From positions 924,898-988,897 of the forward strand of contig CAVQRC010000004.1 in NCBI GenBank assembly GCA_963715045.1: 64,000 nucleotides of DNA. The letters are read 5' to 3'. The position numbers and the translations under genes are program-made. Source of the DNA: CAVQRC01 sp963715045. GTDB lineage: Bacteria; Planctomycetota; Planctomycetia; Pirellulales; Lacipirellulaceae. Positions 29,045 to 37,961 of this stretch are shown one piece after another (position 1 is the stretch's first letter; each line of letters begins with the position of its first letter). The notes below the pieces were generated by a model. The model saw only the letters and a list, made by a program, of their open reading frames with translations. It had not been told where the DNA came from and did not search any database.

Positions 29045-31747
29045 ATGAAGCTACCGAAGACTGCTCCCCGGTCGTTGCTGCTGTTGCTCGCGATCTCCGC
29101 CGCCTTGGCCGGGATCACCCGTGGCGACCCGCCCCCGGGTGCGCCGCCGCAGCCGCGTCCACCCGCTGGCGACGATCCTGCCGGTTCCGGGGAGCCCGCA
29201 CCGCCGAACTCTCCCGCGGCCCAACCCGAAGCTACCGACGACGCCCCCCCCGCTGACGTGCCGCCGGGCTTGCCGCCCCGTCCCGAAGGCAATCCATCGT
29301 CGACGGACGATTCCGCAACGCCCCGGACGGAGTCCCCGGCAGCGGTCGGTGAGACGGTTCTCCGCGAGTACCTCGTCCTGCCCCGCGTTGGAACTTACGG
29401 TCGATTCCCGTTTCATCAGGATCCGTTGGAATCACAACTGATTCGCGATGCCTGGGAAGTCCCTCAAGTCGGCACCGAAGTGACTGCGGAAGATGGCAAA
29501 GTCGCACGCTGGTCCCGAGTTGTTGCCGAAGCGGATGGCCAACTCGTCAGCTCCGCCCTGCGAGGCGGATACGCTTTGGCCCGCTACGAATCCAAGCTCC
29601 CGGAAGCGACCACGATGATTCTTGTCGCTCAGGGGCATTCCATGGTATTCGTCAACGGTCAGCCTCGCATCGGCGACCACTACAACTACGGGTGGGTCCG
29701 ATTGCCTGTGAGGATCGAACCGGGGAGCAATACGTTTTTGTTTCATGTCGGTTCGGGAAAGCTCTCGGCACGGCTTGTTCAGGCCGATTCGACCGCGCAG
29801 TTCAACTTCCAGGACTCCACGCTTCCTGATCTTGTCATCGGCGAAACGGAAGACCCCTGGGCCGGTGTGGTGATTCTCAATACCACCGACGAGCCCTTGC
29901 GTGACCTGGTGCTCAGATGCGGTCGGGCCGCGGACCGTGAAGTGACGACCAAAGTCCCCCCCATCGGGCCGCGCAGTTGCTACAAAGCGGGATTCCAGGT
30001 GGACGGAGCGACGAAACTCACCGCGCCAGGCCGGGACACGCAGTACCTGCGACTTGTGCATGAACCGTCGGGCGATGTGCTCGCGGAGCACTCCGTGGAT
30101 CTGGCGGTCGTCAACCAGGACGATCGGCAGCGGCGGACATTCGTCAGCAACATCGACGGGAGCGTCCAATACTATTCGGTGCGGCCAAGTCTGGCGGGCG
30201 CGGCCAGCGAAAGGGGCATGATCCTCACGTTGCACGGTGCTGCGGTGAACGCCCAGCGGCAGACGGAAGTCTACGCGGCGAAGGAGTGGGCGCATATCGT
30301 GGCACCGACGAATCGACGGCCGTTCGGCTTCGACTGGGAGGACTGGGGTCGGATCGACGCGTTCGAAGCGATGGCGGATGCCAGGCAGCACTTCAAGACG
30401 AACCCGGCCGAGGTCTACCTGACCGGTCACTCGATGGGTGGTCATGGGACGTGGCATCTGGGCGTAACGTACCCGGATCGCTTCGCGGCGATCGGTCCCA
30501 GCGCGGGCTGGCACAGTTTCTGGTCGTACGGCCGGATGCCATCTCGGACACCCGACAATGAAATCGACCGGATGCTGGTCCGCAGCGTGACGCCCAGCGA
30601 CACCACACAGCTTCAGCGGAACCTTGCCGAACTGGGTGTGTACGTCCTGCACGGCGATGCGGACAAGAACGTGCCGGTTGACCAGGCACGGTATATGCGG
30701 GCACAGCTGGGCGGATTCCATCCCGATTTCGCCTACTTCGAGCAACCGCAGGCGGGGCACTGGTGGGGCGACGTCTGTTGCGACTGGCCCCCGATGATGG
30801 ATTTTTTTCAACGCCGGAAGCGGCCGGATTCGAAAGAGGTTCAGCACGTCGACTTCCGCACGGCCAATCCGGGGATCTCGGCCGAAGCGTATTGGGTGCG
30901 GATCGAAGCCCAACCTCGTCAACTGGAAGTCAGCCGCGTCGCCCTGGATCGTGACCTCGAGAAGCGGAAAGTTAGCGGAACTACCTCTAACGTGTCACGA
31001 CTGTCTCTGGATCTGACCGACTTCGGCCGCCGCGGTAAGCTCGAGATCCAACTCGACGGGCAGACCGTGAGCGGGGTTCGCGGCTCGTCACTTCGCCGCC
31101 GGGTGTGGCTGGAGAAAGAGGACGATCGCTGGAAGCCGGTCTCCAGGCCGTCCGCCAAGCTCAAGGGCCCTGCCCGCTACGGCACCTTCAAGAGCGTGTT
31201 CAACAATCGGGTCGTCCTCGTCTACGGGACCAGCGGCAGCGATGCAGAGAATCAATGGGCCTACAGCAAAGCCCGGTTCGATGCCGAGCAGTTCTGGTAC
31301 CGCGGGAACGGGTCCTTCGAAGTCGTGGCCGATACCGACTTCGACCCCGATGCGGATCGAAATCGCAATGTCGTGCTCTACGGAAATGCCGACACGAACC
31401 GGGTGTGGCCGGCCCTGCTGTCGACTTCGCAAGTCCAGGTTCGCAACGGCCTGGTTCGCTTCGGCACGCGTCCCGAGCAGGGCGACGACCTGGCGTGCCT
31501 GTTCGTTCGTCCAAGACCGCGAAGCAATACGGCCGTCGTGGGGATCGTCTCCGGCACGGGGCTCGAGGGGATGCGGCTTACCAACCGTCTCCGCTATTTC
31601 GTCTCCGGGGTGGCCTATCCGGACGTCACGATCTTCGGCCCCCAGGTACTCGCCGACGGCTCCCGCGACGTCCGTGTCGCAGGATTCTTCGGGATCGACT
31701 GGCAGATCGAATCGTCCGACTTTGTCTGGCGCGATTTGGCTCTGTAA
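29045..31747 (+). CDS. Large secreted alpha/beta hydrolase (S9-like peptidase/esterase)
   Basis: A 900-residue protein. A signal peptide (SLLLLLAISAALAGITRG) is followed by an 80-residue Pro/Ala-rich linker, then a beta-rich region, then a hydrolase domain. The triad is visible: Ser in TGHSMGGHG near 463, Asp in LHGDADKNVPV near 537 and His in QAGHWWGD near 570. A further C-terminal domain of about 300 residues includes LVYGTSGSDAENQWAY and a WPALLSTSQVQV stretch. The family covers prolyl-oligopeptidase-like peptidases and esterases; the substrate is open. It lies 97 bases after the M14 gene, so the peptidase genes may share a transcript, and its TAA overlaps the ATG of the next gene. Confidence 0.87.
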   Translation: MKLPKTAPRSLLLLLAISAALAGITRGDPPPGAPPQPRPPAGDDPAGSGEPAPPNSPAAQPEATDDAPPADVPPGLPPRPEGNPSSTDDSATPRTESPAAVGETVLREYLVLPRVGTYGRFPFHQDPLESQLIRDAWEVPQVGTEVTAEDGKVARWSRVVAEADGQLVSSALRGGYALARYESKLPEATTMILVAQGHSMVFVNGQPRIGDHYNYGWVRLPVRIEPGSNTFLFHVGSGKLSARLVQADSTAQFNFQDSTLPDLVIGETEDPWAGVVILNTTDEPLRDLVLRCGRAADREVTTKVPPIGPRSCYKAGFQVDGATKLTAPGRDTQYLRLVHEPSGDVLAEHSVDLAVVNQDDRQRRTFVSNIDGSVQYYSVRPSLAGAASERGMILTLHGAAVNAQRQTEVYAAKEWAHIVAPTNRRPFGFDWEDWGRIDAFEAMADARQHFKTNPAEVYLTGHSMGGHGTWHLGVTYPDRFAAIGPSAGWHSFWSYGRMPSRTPDNEIDRMLVRSVTPSDTTQLQRNLAELGVYVLHGDADKNVPVDQARYMRAQLGGFHPDFAYFEQPQAGHWWGDVCCDWPPMMDFFQRRKRPDSKEVQHVDFRTANPGISAEAYWVRIEAQPRQLEVSRVALDRDLEKRKVSGTTSNVSRLSLDLTDFGRRGKLEIQLDGQTVSGVRGSSLRRRVWLEKEDDRWKPVSRPSAKLKGPARYGTFKSVFNNRVVLVYGTSGSDAENQWAYSKARFDAEQFWYRGNGSFEVVADTDFDPDADRNRNVVLYGNADTNRVWPALLSTSQVQVRNGLVRFGTRPEQGDDLACLFVRPRPRSNTAVVGIVSGTGLEGMRLTNRLRYFVSGVAYPDVTIFGPQVLADGSRDVRVAGFFGIDWQIESSDFVWRDLAL

Positions 31748-32703
31748 TGCAGTTTCCCCGCTATCCGTCCGAACCACTGTTCTCGATTGCCTGCCTGTTG
31801 GCGATTGCGTTCTGGCTGGCTGCCATTCTGCAATTTGCCTCAGGGCGGGACCGTGTGCAGTGGTCACGCGTCTGCCTGCACGTCCTCAACGGTTGCTCGC
31901 TGGCCGCGGTGGCCCTGCTGGTCCTCAGGCCCGGCACGCTCGTGCTGCAGAAGCAGCTCACTCACCTGGCGATGCCGCTGGGACTGGTGTGGCTCGGCTT
32001 GTGGGTGGCCTCGGTCGCCTGCTGGACCCGCAGTCGGTGGGTGGCCGGGACATGGAGCCTGCTGTTGGCCGCGATCATCACCGTTGCGGGCAACGGCCAC
32101 TTCTGCAACTGGTTGATGGCCCGCGTCGAAGCCCCGCATCTCGACCTCGATCCGATGGCGACCCTTGCCGCCGAAGCGGATCGCCCTCTGGATGTCGTGG
32201 TCGCCCTGGGGGGATCGACCGGCCGCTCACCGGCCGATGGATTGCAGGTGAATTTCGCGGGCGATCGCGTGGTCCTGGCCGCCCGGATCTACCACGCCGG
32301 CTTCACGCCGCAGTTGGTTTGCACGGGCATGGGCGACCCCGAGGTCCTCGGCCCGGAGAGGCATCCGGCGGCCGAAGCGCGGCAGCTGCTGATCGGGCTG
32401 GGGGTGCCCGCAGCAGCCATCTCCCAGCTTGGCGGCGTGAACACGAAAGAGGAAATTGCCCAGGTCGCGGCAGCGGCCGAGCAGCGGCAGTGGAAACGCA
32501 TCGGCCTGGTGACGTCAGCCTTCCACATGCCGCGGGCCCAGCGACTCGCCGCCGCCGTGGGCCTGGAAATCGTTCCGTTACCGGCCGGCTTCATTTCTCA
32601 GCCCAACGCGGACAAGCCGTTTCGCGTCACGCCCGAGGCGCGTTCGCTCAGCAGCACGTCGATTGCCCTGAAGGAACTCCTGGCCCAACTCGTCGGCAGA
32701 TAG
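31747..32703 (+). CDS. YdcF/DUF218 membrane protein
   Basis: A 318-residue protein. About four hydrophobic helices fill residues 10-120 (FSIACLLAIAFWLAAILQF, LAAVALLVLRPGTLVL, PLGLVWLGLWVASVAC, WSLLLAAIITVAG). The DUF218 domain follows: DVVVALGGSTGRS, AARIYHAGFTPQLVCTG, EARQLLIGLGVPAAAI, NTKEEI, and VTSAFHMPRAQRLA, with the conserved Gly-Gly, His and acidic positions. YdcF-like proteins are linked to envelope metabolism (vancomycin-sensitivity SanA relatives). The ATG at 31747 overlaps the hydrolase stop (TAATG), implying coupled translation. Confidence 0.88.
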   Translation: MQFPRYPSEPLFSIACLLAIAFWLAAILQFASGRDRVQWSRVCLHVLNGCSLAAVALLVLRPGTLVLQKQLTHLAMPLGLVWLGLWVASVACWTRSRWVAGTWSLLLAAIITVAGNGHFCNWLMARVEAPHLDLDPMATLAAEADRPLDVVVALGGSTGRSPADGLQVNFAGDRVVLAARIYHAGFTPQLVCTGMGDPEVLGPERHPAAEARQLLIGLGVPAAAISQLGGVNTKEEIAQVAAAAEQRQWKRIGLVTSAFHMPRAQRLAAAVGLEIVPLPAGFISQPNADKPFRVTPEARSLSSTSIALKELLAQLVGR

Positions 32704-32908
32704 CCCGCTTAGAGCCCGGCATGGGGTGCCGGCGGCAATGTCCGGCCTGCGTAGCCGCCGCCGGAAGCGGAAGTCGCCGGGGCAAGCCAGAACATCAGAA
32801 GGTGCGGGCTTTTCCGAGCCTCGTACCACCGTGGCAGCTTACCCGTCAACACCGCGCCGCGGCGTTCCAGCCAACCCGCAGCATCGCGGACGGCCTCGTG
32901 GTTCAGAG

Positions 32909-32967
32909 AAGCCCGGCTTCGCGCCCTGAGATTCCTGTCCGAGCTACCGACCGAAGAAGCCGGGCTT
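32909..32967. terminator. 12-bp inverted repeat, possible bidirectional terminator
   Basis: AAGCCCGGCTTC (32909-32920) is repeated inverted as GAAGCCGGGCTT (32956-32967) with 35 bases between. It lies after the ydcF-like gene on the plus strand and just after the stop of the DUF2934 gene on the minus strand. The long loop and lack of a T-run make termination uncertain. Confidence 0.4.
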
Positions 32968-32976
32968 GGCGGTGGC

Positions 32977-33186
32977 TTACGCGGCGCGACGACGAAACCG
33001 TTGCAGCAGGTTTCGGAAGGCACGTTTTTTCAGCGGTAGCGTCGCCGGGCGAGTGAGCTCCTGTACCGCCTGGCGCCAGTCTTCGTCGCCGTCGGTCAGC
33101 GGTCGCCCCCGAAGCTCCCAGAGTTCATAGGCCCGCGCGGCAATTTCAGCCTCAGTCGGTGGGGAAGCGTGACGATCTTCGGCCAT
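32977..33186 (-). CDS. Small DUF2934 protein
   Basis: A 69-residue protein. Residues 9-45 give the DUF2934 pattern: EAEIAARAYELWELRGRPL then DEDWRQAVQELT, that is, an AYELWExxGRP motif followed by a W-x-x-A helix. The tail is basic (LKKRAFRNLLQRFRRRAA). The function of the domain is unknown. The ATG at 33186 gives a start just before the domain; the frame is open upstream but not family-like. The neighbours (ydcF-like and acs) give no hint. A second, larger DUF2934 protein lies at 60891-61499. Confidence 0.77.
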   Translation of the reverse strand: MAEDRHASPPTEAEIAARAYELWELRGRPLTDGDEDWRQAVQELTRPATLPLKKRAFRNLLQRFRRRAA

Positions 33187-33420
33187 CAAGTCTGCTCCTG
33201 AATCTATCGAGACGGCGTTGGAAAGCCATCGTCCCTGGCCGCAATCGCGGCGCGTGGCTCCAACCTGCGGGGTTCTCTGAAGGTAGGGAAAGCGCGATCC
33301 GTGCAGGGGAGTCATCGGAAGCGAACCCACCTCGAGGCCGAGAATTCTCCGCCTGCCCGTTCAAGCCGCGCGGCGTGAAGAGGTTTCCCAGCCCGAAGAG
33401 CCGGTCCGCCCCGAAGCCGC

Positions 33421-35376
33421 CTAGTCCTCGTCTCCGCGAAGGTTCGCGATAACCGTATAGTCTTCCAAAGTGGTTGTGTCGCCCACAGTTTCCCTGCCCG
33501 AGGCGATGTCGCGAAGCAGCCGCCGCATGATTTTTCCGCTGCGGGTCTTGGGAAGCGCCGCCGCGAATCGGATATCATCCGGCTGGGCCAGTGCACCGAT
33601 TTCCTTGCGGACGTGTGCTTTCAGAGCCTGCCGCAGCTCCTCGCTCGGTTCCGCTTCGCGCAGCGTCACAAACACGGCCACGGCCTCGCCTTTCAGGTCG
33701 TCGGGACGACCGACGGCAGCCGCTTCGGCAACGAGTTCGTGGCTGACCAGCGCGCTCTCAATCTCGATGGTGCTCAGCCGATGCCCCGACACGTTCAGCA
33801 CGTCGTCGATCCGCCCCATGATCCAGTAGTAACCATCCGCGTCGACGCGGGCATTGTCGCCGGTCAAGTAATTGCCAGGCACTTTGCTCCAGTAAACGTC
33901 GCGAAACCGTTCGTCATCGCCCCAGATGCCGCGGAGCATGCCCGGCCACGGCTTGGCCACGACCAGCCAGCCTCCCTGATTCACGCCCACCTGCTGGCCT
34001 TGCTCATCGACGATGCGGGGGACAATCCCGGGCAGCGGCTTCGTGCAACTGCCCGGCTTCGTGGCGATGGCGCCCGGAAGCGGCGACATCATGATTCCGC
34101 CCGTCTCGGTTTGCCACCACGTATCGACAATCGGGCAGCGTCCCCCGCCGATCTTTTCGTGGTACCACATCCAGGCCTTGGGATTGATTCCTTCGCCGAC
34201 CGTGCCGAGCAATCGCAAGCTGGAGAGATCGTGCTTCTCCACGTGCGCGTCACCCCACTTGATGAACGCTCGGATGGCGGTCGGTGCCGTGTAGAAAACC
34301 GTAGGCCGATGCTTCGCGACGATCTGCCAGAAGCGGTCCTCCGCCGGCCAGTTCGGTGCCCCCTCGTACATCAGGACCGTGGCTCCGGCGGACAACGGCC
34401 CGTACACCACGTAGCTGTGCCCCGTGATCCAGCCGCAGTCGGCCGTGCACCAGAAGATGTCGTCGTCGCGGTGGTCGAAGACCCATTCAAACGTCTTCTT
34501 CGCGTACAGATTGTAGCCCGCCGTGGTGTGCTTGATGCCCTTGGGTTTTCCCGTGGAACCGCTCGTGTACAGGATGAACAGCGGTGCCTCGCTGTCGAGC
34601 GGCTCAGCAGGACAGTCGTCCGTAGCGGCAGCAACCAGATCGTGCCACCAGTGGTCGCGACCCGCCTGCATCTCAACCGCACAACCGGTACGCTTCAGAA
34701 CCACGCAGTTCGCCACGGTCTGTGACTTCGCCAGGGCCTCGTCGACGACTTCCTTCAGCGGCAACTGCTTTCCCCGCCGCCAGGCCGCGTCGGCCGTGAT
34801 CTGCAGCTTGGCCGAGGCGTCGTTGTTTCGCTCGGCGATCGCTTCGGCGGAGAAGCCTGCGAAAATCACCGAGTGCACGGCACCCACGCGGGCACACGCC
34901 AGCATCGCGATCGCCAACTCGGGTACCATCGGCATGTAAATCGAAACGACATCACCCTGGCCGATGCCGAGTTGCTTGAGGGCGTTCGCGAAACGGCAGA
35001 CCTCGCGGTGCAACTCGGCGTACGTCAGTCGCCGCACGTCCTCTTCGGGCTCACCCTGCCAGAGGATCGCCGTCTTGTCCCCGCGGGAGCTGTCGAGGTG
35101 CGCGTCGAGGCAGTTGTACGACGCATTCGTCTTGCCGCCTACGAACCACTGGGCGAATGGCTCGTTCCACTCGAGGACCTGTGAAAAAGGCTCGAACCAG
35201 TGCAACTCCTGGGCAAGCTCTCCCCAGAACGCTTCATTCTCTGCGTCCGCGCGGTTCCACATCGCTTCGTAGTCGGCCAACGACTTGACCCGGGCCTGGG
35301 CCGCGAATTCCGCCGGGGGAGGAAACAGCCGAGCTTCCCGCATCACGTTGTCGATTTGCCTGCCGACGTCTGCCAT
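33421..35376 (-). CDS. acs: Acetyl-coenzyme A synthetase
   Basis: Makes acetyl-CoA from acetate, ATP and CoA through acetyl-AMP in the cytoplasm. The protein has 651 residues, the standard length. An N-terminal ACAS domain (SLADYEAMWNRADAENEAFW) is followed by the AMP-binding motif YTSGSTGKPKGIKHTT near 265, WWQTETGG near 415, TGDNARVDADGYYWIMGRIDD near 500 and the C-terminal catalytic Lys in LPKTRSGKIMRR near 610, the site acetylated by Pat-type regulators in other bacteria. GGAGGTAA lies six bases before the ATG at 35376. Monocistronic, divergent from the large secreted protein gene. Confidence 0.96.
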   Translation of the reverse strand: MADVGRQIDNVMREARLFPPPAEFAAQARVKSLADYEAMWNRADAENEAFWGELAQELHWFEPFSQVLEWNEPFAQWFVGGKTNASYNCLDAHLDSSRGDKTAILWQGEPEEDVRRLTYAELHREVCRFANALKQLGIGQGDVVSIYMPMVPELAIAMLACARVGAVHSVIFAGFSAEAIAERNNDASAKLQITADAAWRRGKQLPLKEVVDEALAKSQTVANCVVLKRTGCAVEMQAGRDHWWHDLVAAATDDCPAEPLDSEAPLFILYTSGSTGKPKGIKHTTAGYNLYAKKTFEWVFDHRDDDIFWCTADCGWITGHSYVVYGPLSAGATVLMYEGAPNWPAEDRFWQIVAKHRPTVFYTAPTAIRAFIKWGDAHVEKHDLSSLRLLGTVGEGINPKAWMWYHEKIGGGRCPIVDTWWQTETGGIMMSPLPGAIATKPGSCTKPLPGIVPRIVDEQGQQVGVNQGGWLVVAKPWPGMLRGIWGDDERFRDVYWSKVPGNYLTGDNARVDADGYYWIMGRIDDVLNVSGHRLSTIEIESALVSHELVAEAAAVGRPDDLKGEAVAVFVTLREAEPSEELRQALKAHVRKEIGALAQPDDIRFAAALPKTRSGKIMRRLLRDIASGRETVGDTTTLEDYTVIANLRGDED

Positions 35377-35648
35377 ATCGAGTTACCTCCGCCGCCAAAA
35401 AATGCAGAAATTACCGGGCTCGCATTCTAGGGGCCGTCCGGGGTCGCTAGCAACGCCCGAACCTCGCCGGAATCGCCGCGCCCAATGATCCACCAATGGG
35501 CGCCTATTGTTTTGATGCGGCTCTACCCCATGAGACTGATAGAATGGCCCGCATCATCAATCGTGCAGCTCTTGGGGCAATTCTCTCATCGGTTACAACC
35601 CGGCATTCCAGCAGCCACCAGGCCAGGACCGTGACGAAACCAGTCGCC

Positions 35649-37961
35649 ATGAACCGCCGCGGCCCCCACTGCGGCGTCGCTCGATCAGGGGGCAGGCACT
35701 TCGCCCGGTTCGCAACCTGCCTGGGTATCGCAGCCGCAGTCACCCTGCCCGTCGCCCAGGGCAGTGACTTCACCTGGCAAGGGGCGGCAGGCAACTCTGG
35801 CAATTGGTCCGTCGCGACTCACTGGCTGCCGATCGATGGACCGCCCAACTCCACGGGCGACACGGCGACGATCAATCTGACGGGCCCGGCCTTCACGGTC
35901 ACCCTGGATGAGCCCACCTCGCCCAGCATTCCACTCAACCTCGCAGCGTTTACCTTCGACGCGGCCAATGGCACGCTCACGCCACTGTCGGGCCAGTCCC
36001 GCACGATCGCGATCGCCTCGGGCGGAACGCTCGACTTGCTCCAAGGCACTACGGGCGGCGACCTCACCTTCGAGGTGACTTCCGCCGATATCGACATCGG
36101 CTCGAGCTCTGCCTTTATGGGACCAGCTGCGTTTCGATTGCAGGGACCGGGTAACACGCTCGCGACGGCAGACGACGCGCTGCCCGAAAACCGGCCATTC
36201 ACGATTTCCGCGAACTCCGCCAGCGGCACGGGCACGTTGCTGCTGATTACGGGCGGTGGTGCTTTCACGATCGCCGACGGAGGCCAGTTCGATGTCGAAG
36301 TCGACGATGGTGCGGCCGTCGTCGTCAGCATCGATCCGCCGTTTAATGCGGTCGTCAACCGCGGCACCTTCACGGTCGATGGCGTCGCGGCAGCCGGCAG
36401 CGGGTCTGCCACGCTGGAGTTCGAGCTCGACAATCGGGAGGGTGGTCGCTTCGAGGTCGAGCGCCCGACGTTGCTGGGGTTTACGGCCGGAACCGCGAGC
36501 CACGCCAATCGCGGGCGGATGATCGTCAATGACACGTTGATGGCGGTCGGCGATTTCGCTAACCAGTCAACCGGAACGCTGGTCGGTGCGGGAACGCTCA
36601 CGATGGTCACCGCGACGTTCGCCAACGACGGTGAGTTCGATCCGGGAATCAACGTCGTCGGGAGCATGACGAATTCGGCAACGGCCCGGATCCCGATCGA
36701 TATTGCGGGGACTTCGGCCGGTTCATTCGATCAACTCGACATCAGCAGCTCGCTGACGTTGGCCGGTACGCTGGAGCTGCGGTTGCGGGGCGGATTCGCT
36801 CCGTCGATCGGAGATCGGTTCCAGATCGTCGATTCGGGCGGCTTGTCAGGAGCGTTCGCGACCATCGTGCCGCTGCTGTTACCGTCCACTCAAGCGTTCG
36901 AGCTGACGACCCGCGGGGGCGACATGAACCTGGAAATCGTCGCGCCCACGGCTCACTCCCTGACCTCCGGGGCAGCGTCCGTGACGTTCGGCGACGGCAC
37001 TGCCTATGACGCCGCCGGAGCCGCTCCGGATACCACCTGGTCGCTCGAACTGAAGAACGTTCCGGGCACGCCCCAATCGGTCAAGATGGTTTCGGACGCC
37101 ACCGTCCAGAGCGCAACCCTCGAAGGCACGACTGCAGCCGGCACCATCGAGTTGGTAATACCCGCAGATCGGTTCCTCGGAGCGAGCCATGAAGTGGTCA
37201 TCGAGGACGGTGGCACGCTCCGTCTGGCTGCCGACAATGCGAGGGTGTTCACCCAGCAAGTCACCGTTCAGCCAGGCGGTACGCTGGAGGGCATCGGCGG
37301 GGTCGCGGCCGACGCCGTCAATCGCGGCGTTGTCCGTCCGGGTCTTTCTCCGGGCGAGCTCGATGTCGAAGGGGACTACGTGCAACTCGAAGGCGTGCTC
37401 GAAATTGAAATCGGCGGCAACCAGCCGGGCGAGTTCGACACTTTGAACGTCGACGGCCAGGTCACGCTTGACGCCAAGCAGAGCATTCTCGAAGTAGAGC
37501 TCGTCGATCTTGGCGAAGGCACTTACGAGCCGAGGGCCGGCGATGCGTTCGAAATCATCACCGCCGGAGGCGGGCTCAACAGCGTGTTCGCCATCGTGCT
37601 GTTGCCCGACTTGATGTCGAATGACCTGTCCTGGGAAGAGGAATACGGAAGCGACGCGTTGATCCTGGGAGTCTTGTTTAAAGCCGACTTTGACGGGGAC
37701 GGCGATGTGGACGGTCAGGATTTTCTCATCTGGCAGCAGAACTTCGGGACGATGACGGGAGCATCGCGGGGAGACGGCGATGCCGATGGAGATGGCGATG
37801 TCGACGGTAACGACTTTCTTGTCTGGCAGACTCAGATGGGGCAACGGCAAGGTTCCGGCAACGTCACCCCGGTGCCCGCACCGATCACCCTCCTCCTCTC
37901 AATCATCGCCGCCGCCGGGCTCGCCTGCCGCCGGCAACGGACGGCCGTCCCACACGCGTAG
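35649..37961 (+). CDS. Large secreted autotransporter-like protein with dockerin-like repeats and PEP-CTERM-type tail
   Basis: A 770-residue protein. The signal FARFATCLGIAAAVTLPVAQG is near residues 18-38. The body is Thr/Gly/Ala-rich beta repeats of passenger type (TWQGAAGNSGNWSVATHW, GGTLDLLQGTTGGDL, GGTLEGIGGVAADAVNRG), probably a beta-helix. Two EF-hand-like dockerin repeats (DGDGDVDGQDFLIWQ and DGDGDVDGNDFLVWQ) follow near 675-725. The tail PVPAPITLLLSIIAAAGLACRRQR is like a PEP-CTERM anchor with PVPAP in place of PEP. The start is set at ATG 35649; GTG 35631 is an alternative. The last 63 bases overlap the 3' end of the opposite kinase gene. Cell-surface location is inferred. Confidence 0.82.
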   Translation: MNRRGPHCGVARSGGRHFARFATCLGIAAAVTLPVAQGSDFTWQGAAGNSGNWSVATHWLPIDGPPNSTGDTATINLTGPAFTVTLDEPTSPSIPLNLAAFTFDAANGTLTPLSGQSRTIAIASGGTLDLLQGTTGGDLTFEVTSADIDIGSSSAFMGPAAFRLQGPGNTLATADDALPENRPFTISANSASGTGTLLLITGGGAFTIADGGQFDVEVDDGAAVVVSIDPPFNAVVNRGTFTVDGVAAAGSGSATLEFELDNREGGRFEVERPTLLGFTAGTASHANRGRMIVNDTLMAVGDFANQSTGTLVGAGTLTMVTATFANDGEFDPGINVVGSMTNSATARIPIDIAGTSAGSFDQLDISSSLTLAGTLELRLRGGFAPSIGDRFQIVDSGGLSGAFATIVPLLLPSTQAFELTTRGGDMNLEIVAPTAHSLTSGAASVTFGDGTAYDAAGAAPDTTWSLELKNVPGTPQSVKMVSDATVQSATLEGTTAAGTIELVIPADRFLGASHEVVIEDGGTLRLAADNARVFTQQVTVQPGGTLEGIGGVAADAVNRGVVRPGLSPGELDVEGDYVQLEGVLEIEIGGNQPGEFDTLNVDGQVTLDAKQSILEVELVDLGEGTYEPRAGDAFEIITAGGGLNSVFAIVLLPDLMSNDLSWEEEYGSDALILGVLFKADFDGDGDVDGQDFLIWQQNFGTMTGASRGDGDADGDGDVDGNDFLVWQTQMGQRQGSGNVTPVPAPITLLLSIIAAAGLACRRQRTAVPHA

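Noticed and set aside
29432..30922. A 496-codon minus-strand frame opposite the S9-like hydrolase
   Set aside because: The plus strand has a signal peptide and a full Ser-Asp-His triad. The minus frame has no recognisable feature.
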